From Streptomyces bobili (GTDB taxonomy: Bacteria; Actinomycetota; Actinomycetes; Streptomycetales; Streptomycetaceae): a stretch of DNA of 49,213 bases. The notes under the pieces are model-generated. The model saw only the letters and a program-made list of their open reading frames with translations, made no database searches and was not told the DNA's origin. The stretch lies in contig NZ_MUBA01000012.1 in the NCBI RefSeq assembly GCF_002154575.1, positions 1 to 49,213 of the forward strand, read 5' to 3'. Numbering within the stretch: position 1 is the first letter of the stretch; every line of letters starts with the position of its first letter. Positions 30,987-40,536 of this stretch are shown here, one piece after another. A program made the position numbers and the translations under genes.

Positions 30987-32270
30987 TTACTGCGTGCTTC
31001 TGAGCGCGCTTTCGAGGATCGCGGCGCCCTCCTCGGCCTCCGCGACGGTCAGGGACAGGGGCGGGGCGACACGCAGGGCGCTGGTGCTGTGGCCGCCGCC
31101 CTTGCCGATCAGCAGTCCCCCGGCGCGGGCGGCCTCCAGGACTGCGGCGGCCCGGTCGGGGTCGGCCTCGTCGGTGCCGGGCCTGGTCAGCTCGACGCCG
31201 ATCATCAGCCCGCGCCCGCGTACCTCCCGTACGCCCGGGTCCTGGGCGGCGACGGCCCGCAGCCGTTCGATGAGGAGTCCGCCGACCCGCCGGGCGTTGC
31301 CCTGGAGGTCGTGCTCCAGCAGGTGGGAGAGGTTGGCGAGGCCGGCGGCCATGGTGACCTGGGTGCCGCCGAAGGTGGAGATGCTGTTGGCGTCCAGGCA
31401 GTTCATGATCTCGGAGCGGGCGACGACCCCGCCGATGGACATGCCGTTGCCGATGCCCTTGGCGAAGGTGACGATGTCGGGCGGGCCGTTGCGGTCGTGT
31501 GCCTGCCAACCCCAGAAGTGGTCGCCGGTGCGGCCCCAGCCGGTCTGCACCTCGTCGGCGATCCACAGGATCCCGTGTGCGTTCAGCACTTCTCGGAATG
31601 CCGCATACAGTCCGTCCGGCGGGGACGTGAAGCCGCCGACACCCTGGACCGGCTCGGCGATCAGGGCGGCGGGCGGGCGGGTGTGGCCGAGCAGGTCCTT
31701 CAGGTCCTCGACGCAGGCCGCGATGAACGCGCTGTCGTCGAGTGACGCGTACGGACCGCGGGTGCGCACGCCTCCGTGGACGTACAGCGTCTGGAGCGGG
31801 GACAGGGAGGTGGGTGACCAGCCGCGGTTGCCGGTGATGCCGACGGCGCTGAAGGAACGGCCGTGGTAGCTGTTGCGCATCGCCAGGATCGTGTTGCTGC
31901 GCCGGTGGGCGGTGGCGAGCAGCAGCGCGGTGTCGTTGGCCTCGGTGCCGGAGGTGGTGAAGAAGACGCGGGCGTCCGGGATGGCGCTCAGGTGGGCGAT
32001 GCGCTCGGCGAGTTCGACCATCGGGCGGTTGAGGTAGAGCGTGGAGGAATGGATGATCCGTCCGGCCTGCTCGCTCACCGCCTTCGTGACCTCGGGCAGC
32101 GCGTGCGCGGTCATGGTCGTGAGGATGCCGCCGAAGAAGTCCAGGTACTTGTTTCCCTGGGCGTCCCATACGTGGCGGCCCTCGCCGTGGGTGATCTCCA
32201 GCGGCCGGTCGTAGTAGAGGGCGAGCCAGTCCGGCAGGACCCGGCGGTGACGGGCGTAGAGGTCGTTCAC
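30987..32270 (-). CDS. Class III PLP aminotransferase (beta-alanine / omega-aminotransferase type)
   Basis: This 427-residue PLP enzyme is predicted to move the amino group of beta-alanine or 3-aminoisobutyrate to an oxo-acid, giving malonate or methylmalonate semialdehyde. Motifs are YLDFFGGILTTMTAHALPEV, FFTTSGTEANDTALLLATAH, MRNSYHGRSFSA, the Asp of ILWIADEVQTGWGRTG that contacts the PLP nitrogen, and the Schiff-base Lys in IVTFAKGIGNGMSIGG. Length is standard. The ATG at 32270 overlaps the last four bases of the second ureidopropionase gene, indicating tight translational coupling. Context rather than sequence supplies the beta-amino acid substrate. Confidence 0.9.
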   Translation of the reverse strand: MNDLYARHRRVLPDWLALYYDRPLEITHGEGRHVWDAQGNKYLDFFGGILTTMTAHALPEVTKAVSEQAGRIIHSSTLYLNRPMVELAERIAHLSAIPDARVFFTTSGTEANDTALLLATAHRRSNTILAMRNSYHGRSFSAVGITGNRGWSPTSLSPLQTLYVHGGVRTRGPYASLDDSAFIAACVEDLKDLLGHTRPPAALIAEPVQGVGGFTSPPDGLYAAFREVLNAHGILWIADEVQTGWGRTGDHFWGWQAHDRNGPPDIVTFAKGIGNGMSIGGVVARSEIMNCLDANSISTFGGTQVTMAAGLANLSHLLEHDLQGNARRVGGLLIERLRAVAAQDPGVREVRGRGLMIGVELTRPGTDEADPDRAAAVLEAARAGGLLIGKGGGHSTSALRVAPPLSLTVAEAEEGAAILESALRSTQ

Positions 32271-33109
32271 GGCTGGACCAGCCCTTCGTAGGCGTCGGGG
32301 CGGCGGTCGCGGTAGAAGGCCCAGGTCTGCCGTACCTCCTCGACCAGGTCGAGGTCGAGGTCGCGGACGAGGAGTTCCTCGTCCTTGTCGCCGGCCGTCC
32401 CGCCGACGAACTGTCCGCGCGGGTCCACGAAGTAGGACGTGCCGTAGAAGTCGTTGTCGCCGTATTCCTCGACGCCGACCCGGTTGATGGCGGCGACGAA
32501 GTACTCGTTGGCGACGGCGGCGGCGGGCTGTTCGAGCTGCCAGAGGTGGGAGGAGAGCCCCCGGTGGGTGGCCGACGGGTTGTAGACCAGCTGGGCGCCG
32601 TTGAGGCCGAGCTGGCGCCAGCCCTCCGGGAAGTGGCGGTCGTAGCAGATGTAGACGCCGACCTTGCCGACGGCCGTGTCGAAGACCGGCCAGCCGAGGT
32701 TGCCCGGCTTGAAGTAGTACTTCTCCCAGAATCCCTTCACCTGCGGGATGTGGTGCTTGCGGTACTTGCCGAGGTAGCTGCCGTCGGCGTCGATCACGGC
32801 GGCGGTGTTGTAGTAGAAACCGGACTGCTCGATCTCGAAGACGGGGACGACGATCACCATGCCCGTCTCGCGGGCCAGCTCCTGCATACGGCGCACGGTC
32901 GGTCCGTCGGGGACCGGCTCGGCCCAGCGGTAGTGCTCCGGCTCCTGGACCTGACAGAAGTACGGGGCGTTGAAGACCTCCTGGAACCCGATGATCTTCG
33001 CGCCCTGCCGGGCCGCCTCGCGGGCGTGCTCCTCGTGTTTCGCCACCATGGACTCGGTGTCGCCGGTCCAGGTGGCCTGGACCAGAGCGGCACGTACGAC
33101 GTTGGCCAT
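32267..33109 (-). CDS. Beta-ureidopropionase-type carbon-nitrogen hydrolase (copy 2)
   Basis: This 280-residue paralogue of the enzyme at 28231-29073 keeps the same triad: Glu in IGFQEVFNAPYF, Lys in GKYRKHHIPQ and Cys in VYICYDRHFPEGW. The two differ most near the N-terminal third (GFQEVF against CFQELF, VPVFEIEQSGFYYN against LPMYEEEQPGVLYN), which borders the substrate pocket in this superfamily. Its stop overlaps the aminotransferase start, so its product and the transaminase are made together. A perfect 9-bp inverted repeat lies about 30-60 bases upstream. The pair may divide N-carbamoyl-beta-alanine and N-carbamoyl-3-aminoisobutyrate between them, which is inference. Confidence 0.9.
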   Translation of the reverse strand: MANVVRAALVQATWTGDTESMVAKHEEHAREAARQGAKIIGFQEVFNAPYFCQVQEPEHYRWAEPVPDGPTVRRMQELARETGMVIVVPVFEIEQSGFYYNTAAVIDADGSYLGKYRKHHIPQVKGFWEKYYFKPGNLGWPVFDTAVGKVGVYICYDRHFPEGWRQLGLNGAQLVYNPSATHRGLSSHLWQLEQPAAAVANEYFVAAINRVGVEEYGDNDFYGTSYFVDPRGQFVGGTAGDKDEELLVRDLDLDLVEEVRQTWAFYRDRRPDAYEGLVQP

Positions 33110-33139
33110 GAGCTGCTCCTTCGACGGGAAACGTCAGGG

Positions 33140-33172
33140 CCCTCTACGCCCGTAGACACTGGTCGTAGAGGG
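33140..33172. promoter_or_regulatory. Inverted repeat upstream of amidohydrolase copy 2
   Basis: CCCTCTACG (33140-33148) and CGTAGAGGG (33164-33172) form a perfect 9-bp inverted repeat around 15 bases, with a third CGTAG at 33151-33155 inside. It sits 31-63 bases upstream of the ATG at 33109, where a repressor or activator would act. A GTTTCAC element resembling that upstream of copy 1 lies farther away at 33237-33243. Confidence 0.5.
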
Positions 33173-33292
33173 ACGAACGTAAGCCTCGGGGACGGGCTTG
33201 CCAAGACCATCGTCGTTAACCCGCTGAGTCGATCGCGTTTCACACTCCGGTGGGTGAGCCGCGGGCGGACGGCCTACGCGCGGGCGTGCGGG

Positions 33293-34810
33293 TCAGGTGG
33301 TGAAGCCTGCGACGCGCAGCGCGTGGACCAGGTCCCAGTGGCGCTCGTCCGAGACGCCGCGGGCGGCCTCCAGCAGCAGCGGGACCAGGAGCTGCGGGTC
33401 GGGGGCGACGCTGCGGGCCGCCTCCTCGGGGGTGCGGACGCGGACGTAGGCGTCGAGCAGCGCGCGCACCTCGCGGCGGCGTCCGTCGGCCACCAGGGCG
33501 CCGACGGCCTCCCCGATCTCCTCGGCCGGGCGGGCGACGCCCTGGCGCAGGATCTGTTCCCCGTCGGCGGTGCGGCCCGCCTCTGCCAGGGCGTCCGCCG
33601 CGGCGACGAGACGGTCGGCGGGCAGCGAGGCGGCCTCCCACAGCAGGGTCGTCCAGTCGGCGGTGAGACCCGAACGCTGCAGGCCGGCGGCGAGCAGCGG
33701 GATGCGCGCGGCGGGCCAGTAGGCGAACTCGACGAGCAGCGCGTGCGCCTCGCCGCTGCGGCCCTCGCTGCGGAGCCTGACCAGCCGCTCCACCGCTTCG
33801 GCGGTCTCGCGCCGGTCCGCCGCGTCCATCGGCGGGGCCGAAGGCTCCGGCCGCTGCCGCGGTTCCTCGGCGGCCCCGGCGAAGCGGGCACCGCGCGGCG
33901 TACGGCGCGTGCTCGGCGCGGGCGCAGGCAGCGCCACGGCCTCGTCGACGGGCGGTACGGCGAGGGGGGCGGCCTCCTCCTCGGCCATCCCGGCGAACCG
34001 CGCACCGCCCCGACGGCGCTTGCGCTGCTTGGGCACGGAGGCGGGGGCGGCGTCGTCAGGGGCGTGCCGGCCGGCGTCTTCCGGGTTCCGGGCGTCCGGG
34101 GCGGTCGCCGCCGCCTCGGCGTACGGGGATGCCGGGGACGTACGGGTGTCGGCGTACGGGGAGACCTGGGGGGTGTGCGGGTCGCCGTGGGCGGGAGCCG
34201 TGGCCGGCCGGGCGTAACCGTGTGCGGCTGTTTCCGCCCGCTGGACCGGCACGACTCCCTCGGTCCGGCCGCCACCACCGGCACCTTCACCGGCACCACC
34301 AGCCAGCCGGTCCAACTCGGCGATGCGATAACGGAGTTCGGCGCAGCGAGCGGTGGCACGTTCGTGGTCGTCGTGGGCCCAGGCGAGGTCGAGGCGGATG
34401 GCCTCGGCCTCCTCGCGGGTGGTCGCGGCGGCGAGCAGGCGGCCCAGTTCGGCCTGCCGGTCGACGGCGTAGCGCTGCTCGCGGAGCATGACGTCGAGAC
34501 GGTCCCCGAGGGCGTCACGGGCGCCGGGTCCGGCGTCGTGGGCGGCGAGGGCGGCGATGTGCAGGGGCCGGGCCCGTTGCGCCTGCTGAGCGGCGACGGG
34601 GGTGCCGTAGTTCGCGGCGAGGTCCTGGAGCAGGGCCTCCACCACGTCCCAGGGCGGCACCTCACGGCCGTCGAGGCAGGCCCGCATCCCGTCCGGGTCG
34701 CGCTGCCAGAAGACCGCGCACCAACCGGCACCCTGATCCAGGCGCGCCAGCAGTCCGTCCAGGTAGTTCGCGAACTCCCGCAGTTGCCCTGGGAGTTGAT
34801 CCAAAGCCAT
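33293..34810 (-). CDS. Unrecognised repeat-containing protein
   Basis: I do not recognise this 505-residue protein. It has no signal peptide or membrane segment. Residues 1-170 are helical and charged and could form coiled coils (LGDRLDVMLREQRYAVDRQA, AWAHDDHERATARCAELRYR). The middle is Pro/Ala/Thr-rich and disordered, with short SPYA repeats and two copies of a basic motif: RRRGGARFAGMAEEEAA and RTPRGARFAGAAEEPRQ. The last 170 residues are helical repeats (EEIGEAVGALVADGRRREVR, ALLDAYVRVRTPEEAARSV) resembling tetratricopeptide-like arrays. CAGGAG lies seven bases before the ATG at 34810. It is divergent from the ClpC-like gene by about 290 bases. A scaffold or regulatory role is conceivable, but no function can be assigned. 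Confidence 0.75.
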   Translation of the reverse strand: MALDQLPGQLREFANYLDGLLARLDQGAGWCAVFWQRDPDGMRACLDGREVPPWDVVEALLQDLAANYGTPVAAQQAQRARPLHIAALAAHDAGPGARDALGDRLDVMLREQRYAVDRQAELGRLLAAATTREEAEAIRLDLAWAHDDHERATARCAELRYRIAELDRLAGGAGEGAGGGGRTEGVVPVQRAETAAHGYARPATAPAHGDPHTPQVSPYADTRTSPASPYAEAAATAPDARNPEDAGRHAPDDAAPASVPKQRKRRRGGARFAGMAEEEAAPLAVPPVDEAVALPAPAPSTRRTPRGARFAGAAEEPRQRPEPSAPPMDAADRRETAEAVERLVRLRSEGRSGEAHALLVEFAYWPAARIPLLAAGLQRSGLTADWTTLLWEAASLPADRLVAAADALAEAGRTADGEQILRQGVARPAEEIGEAVGALVADGRRREVRALLDAYVRVRTPEEAARSVAPDPQLLVPLLLEAARGVSDERHWDLVHALRVAGFTT

Positions 34811-35096
34811 CGCCCAACTCCTGCCGACCGGAACACTCCGGTCCGTAGAAAACACCATACGTGTTACGGCGCGGATACAGGGAGTTTTCCTCGGGGACGC
34901 GAGGGTCTCCCGACGCCGTCCCGGCGGATGAGCGGAACCGGATTTCCGGCCCTCGCCCGCCTCCGCCCGGCTCCGCCGGCCCATGGCCGGACGCGTGCGG
35001 ACATGCCACCCCAAAAGGAACGTGTCATCGTGGTGTAGCCCGACCCGGACAGGAAACCCGTCCGCACCGGCAACGCAGTCGAGGGAACGGAATGCC

Positions 35097-37643
<2,547 letters not shown>

Positions 37644-37647
37644 ACTC

Positions 37648-37667
37648 CCGGCGTCCTACGACGCCGG
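37648..37667. terminator. Bidirectional terminator overlapping the GGT stop codon
   Basis: CCGGCGTC (37648-37655) and GACGCCGG (37660-37667) form a perfect 8-bp stem over the loop CTAC. The loop contains the complement of the TAG stop of the convergent gamma-glutamyltransferase gene, so the hairpin overlaps its last codons and lies five bases after the ClpC-like stop. Confidence 0.65.
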
Positions 37668-39455
37668 CAGCACCACCTGCGCCGAGCCGCCGCCCCGCCG
37701 TACGGTCTCGGCCGCCGCGAGCCACTTCCCGCCGGGCAGCCGCTGTACGGCGGTCGCGGCGCCGATCTCCGGGTTGAGCCGGAAGGAGTGCCCGATCGCC
37801 GCCAGTTCCGCGGCCGAGCCGCTGCCGTAGAGGCCGGGTTCGAGTTCCGTCTGGGCGGCGTTGCGCTGGCTGGCGCGGGGAGCGGCGATGGCGTCCACGA
37901 GCGGCAGCCCGCGGTCGAGGAATTGGGTGAGGGTCTGCAGGACGGTGGTGATGATGGTGGCGCCGCCGGGTGAACCGAGGGCCACCACCGGCTGGTTGTG
38001 CCGGTCGAGGACGATGGTCGGCGCGATCGAGGACCGCGGCCGCTTGCCCGGACCGGGCAGGTTGGGGTCGTGCACGGCCGGGTTGGCCGGGGCGAAGGAG
38101 AAGTCCGTCAGCTCGTTGTTGAGGATGAATCCGCGTCCGGGGACGGTGATGCCGCTGCCGCCGGTCTGCTCGATGGTGAGCGTGTAGGCAACGACGTTCC
38201 CCCACTTGTCGGCGACGGTCAGGTGCGTGGTGCTGTCGCCCTCGTACGTCGTCGGCGCCGCCGTGCCCGCCGTGGCGCAGGCCGCCGGGTTGCGGGGGTC
38301 TCCGGGCGCGACCGGGCTGGTGAGCACCGCGTCGTCCTTGATCAGGCACTCCCGCGAGTCGGCGTACCGCTGCGAGAGCAGTTCCCCGGCCGGTACGTCC
38401 TCGAAGGCCGGGTCGCCGACCCAGCGCCCGCGGTCGGCGAAGGCGATGCGGCTGGCCTCGATGTACCGGTGCAGGTACTGGGCCTGGCTCGCCTTGGACA
38501 GATCGGTCCGCTCCAGGATGTTGAGGGCCTCGCCGACGGTCGTGCCACCGGAGGAGGAGGGCGCGATGGAGTACACGCCGAGGCCTCGGTAGGTGGTCCT
38601 GGTGGGTGCCTGGAGCTTGGCGCGGTAGGCGGCGAGGTCCTTCGCGGACAGCTCGCCGGGCCGGGCGTTCCAGCCCGAAGCCGGGTCCACCGGCGGCTTG
38701 TTCACGGTGTCGACGATGTCCTCGGCGAGGTCGCCCCGGTAGAGCGTGCCGACCCCCTTGCGGCCCAGCTCGGCGTAGGTGCGGGCGAGGTCGGGGTTCT
38801 TGAAGGTGGAGCCGACGGCCGGGAGCTGTCCGCCGGGCAGGAACAGCTCGGTGGTGTCGGGGAAGTAGCGGAAGCGGGTCTCGTTGGCGGCGGTCTGGCT
38901 GCGGAAGGTGGCGTCGACGGTGAAGCCGTCGCGGGCCAGGCGCTCGGCGGGCTTGAGCAGCGTGCCGAGCTTCCTGCTGCCCCAGCGGTCTAGGGCCGTC
39001 GCCCAGGTGGCGGGCGTGCCGGGGGTGCCGACGCCGAGGCCGCTGCTGACGGCGTCGGCGAAGGCGAGGGGCTTGCCGTTCTCGAGGAACAGGTTCGCGT
39101 CGGCGGTGAGCGGGGCGGTCTCGCGGCCGTCGATCGTGCGCACCGTACGGGACTTGGCGTCGTAGTAGACGAAGTAGCCGCCTCCGCCGATGCCCGCGGA
39201 GTAGGGCTCGGTGACGCCGAGGGCGGCGGCGGTCGCGACGGCCGCGTCCACCGCGTTGCCGCCCTTGCGCAGGATCTCGATGCCGGCGGCGGAGGCGTCC
39301 GCGTCGACGCTGGCCACGGCACCGCCGTAGCCGACGGCGACGGGTGTCTTCTCGGCGGCGGTCCCGCCGGCGGCGGGTGGCGCCGCCGCTCCCACCGAGA
39401 CCACGGCGGCGGAAACCGCCAGGACGAGCAGTTTCCGCGCGACAGAGCGGCGCAT
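37656..39455 (-). CDS. ggt: Secreted gamma-glutamyltranspeptidase
   Basis: This 599-residue exported GGT cleaves gamma-glutamyl bonds, for example in extracellular gamma-glutamyl peptides. The N-terminus is basic then hydrophobic (RRSVARKLLVLAVSAAVVSV) with Ala-rich cleavage sites. The large subunit carries GGNAVDAAVATAAALGVTEP and YSAGIGGGGYFVYYDAKSRT. Self-cleavage should occur before Thr409 in DSTTHLTVADKWGNVVAYT. Donor-binding segments PRSSIAPTIV and GSPGGATIITTVLQTLTQ follow. All are classical, in contrast to the cytoplasmic homologue at 15842-17668. The frame opens at 39584, but ATG 39455 has GGAGG at good spacing and starts directly at the signal peptide. It is convergent with the ClpC-like gene. 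Confidence 0.93.
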   Translation of the reverse strand: MRRSVARKLLVLAVSAAVVSVGAAAPPAAGGTAAEKTPVAVGYGGAVASVDADASAAGIEILRKGGNAVDAAVATAAALGVTEPYSAGIGGGGYFVYYDAKSRTVRTIDGRETAPLTADANLFLENGKPLAFADAVSSGLGVGTPGTPATWATALDRWGSRKLGTLLKPAERLARDGFTVDATFRSQTAANETRFRYFPDTTELFLPGGQLPAVGSTFKNPDLARTYAELGRKGVGTLYRGDLAEDIVDTVNKPPVDPASGWNARPGELSAKDLAAYRAKLQAPTRTTYRGLGVYSIAPSSSGGTTVGEALNILERTDLSKASQAQYLHRYIEASRIAFADRGRWVGDPAFEDVPAGELLSQRYADSRECLIKDDAVLTSPVAPGDPRNPAACATAGTAAPTTYEGDSTTHLTVADKWGNVVAYTLTIEQTGGSGITVPGRGFILNNELTDFSFAPANPAVHDPNLPGPGKRPRSSIAPTIVLDRHNQPVVALGSPGGATIITTVLQTLTQFLDRGLPLVDAIAAPRASQRNAAQTELEPGLYGSGSAAELAAIGHSFRLNPEIGAATAVQRLPGGKWLAAAETVRRGGGSAQVVLPAS

Positions 39456-39584
39456 CCGTACCTCCAGTCCGGGAACGTCCGCGCAGCGTAACCACAACGC
39501 GGGGCCCCCGACAGCCCCCTTCCGGGCAGTGTCATGCGACTGGCACACATCGAACACGGGTACGTTCCGGCCATGGGACCCCAC

Positions 39585-39590
39585 TACTAT
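39585..39590 (+). promoter_or_regulatory. Possible -10 element of a leaderless transcript
   Basis: TACTAT at 39585-39590 fits the -10 consensus and ends eight bases before the ATG at 39599. No ribosome-binding sequence precedes that ATG. Transcription would start at or next to the start codon, as in leaderless messages that are frequent in actinomycetes. The matching -35 is weak. Confidence 0.4.
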
Positions 39591-39598
39591 GCGCGCCC

Positions 39599-40360
39599 AT
39601 GAATGACGACGTGCGCAACATCGTTCTGGGTCTGGTCGCGGCCGGTATCAGTGCCGCCCTGGGCTGGGTCGCCCGTACCTACCTCTGGCGACGCAGGCTA
39701 CGGCGCAAGCAGGCCTTCTTCGGGCTGCCGAACAACTCGGAGTGCCTGCTCGTCGTCAACCGCGACCCGGCGACCTCGGAACCGGCGGTGCACCGCTTCG
39801 ACGTCTTCGCGCTCCTTGAGCTGTCCGCGCTGATCAAGGACTGCGGGGCCAACATCCAGGTGGTCACCCAGGACACGGCCCAGCAGGGCTTCGGCGAACG
39901 CACCGAGTTCTGCGTGGGCGGCCCGGCCTCCAACCGGCGGATGATGGCGCACATGGCGGCGATGCTGCCCGGCGTGCGGGTCAACGTCGACGCCGAACCG
40001 GGCCCGGACCGGGGGGCGTTCCAGATCGGCAGCGAACGGCACCGCCTGGAGGCGGGCGTCACCGAGTACGTGCTGCTGGCCCGGCTGACCGCCGCCCAGC
40101 GCCGCGACGCCCGGCCGGTGTTCCTCTTCTGCGGCCAGCGCGCGATCACCAACCAGGCCGCCACGCGCTATCTGGCCCGCAACCACGAGCGCCTCCACCG
40201 CAAGCACGGAAACAACTCCTTCGTGCTGCTGCTGAAGGTCGTCAACTCCCAGGCGTACGGCCCGGACGTGGTGGAACTGGTCGCCGATGTGACACGGGCC
40301 GCCCAGACGCCGCTCCCCGCGCAGGCCGTCTCCACCCCAGCCTCGCACCGCGCGTCCTGA
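39599..40360 (+). CDS. Membrane-anchored protein of unknown function
   Basis: I cannot name this 253-residue protein. It has one N-terminal membrane helix (IVLGLVAAGISAALGWVART) followed by a very basic stop-transfer stretch (RRRLRRK), so the rest should face the cytoplasm. The soluble part includes FFGLPNNSECLLVVNRDPAT, DVFALLELSALIKDCGANIQ, EFCVGGPASNRRMMAHMAAM, PVFLFCGQRAITNQAATRYL and FVLLLKVVNSQAYGPDVVEL. Alternating hydrophobic strands and the GGPASN loop look like a Rossmann-type nucleotide-binding fold, which is only an impression. The frame is open from 39344, but ATG 39599 begins just before the helix. It is divergent from ggt across about 140 bases. Confidence 0.8.
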   Translation: MNDDVRNIVLGLVAAGISAALGWVARTYLWRRRLRRKQAFFGLPNNSECLLVVNRDPATSEPAVHRFDVFALLELSALIKDCGANIQVVTQDTAQQGFGERTEFCVGGPASNRRMMAHMAAMLPGVRVNVDAEPGPDRGAFQIGSERHRLEAGVTEYVLLARLTAAQRRDARPVFLFCGQRAITNQAATRYLARNHERLHRKHGNNSFVLLLKVVNSQAYGPDVVELVADVTRAAQTPLPAQAVSTPASHRAS

Positions 40361-40443
40361 CCGCCGGCCCACAGCCTCCTCCCCAACTCCTCGCGTTCCG
40401 GCCCCGGATGCCCCGCACCCGGTTCCTCACCCGCTCAACAATC

Positions 40444-40499
40444 GTTACTGGCACGTAACTTACCGGCGGGTTACTTACGGTAAGAGCGAGAGGTTACCG
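40444..40499. promoter_or_regulatory. Cluster of GTTAC/GTAAC and TTACCG half-sites before the secreted hydrolase
   Basis: GTTAC at 40444-40448, GTAAC at 40455-40459 and GTTAC at 40470-40474 alternate in orientation. CTTACCG (40459-40465) and CGGTAAG (40478-40484) form a perfect 7-bp inverted repeat, and a further GGTTACCG lies at 40492-40499. All fall within about 90 bases of the start at 40537 and make an operator cluster likely, perhaps for a TetR-type regulator. Confidence 0.55.
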
Positions 40500-40536
40500 T
40501 CGGGTCACTTTGCACCGGAACGACTGAGGAGTGACC

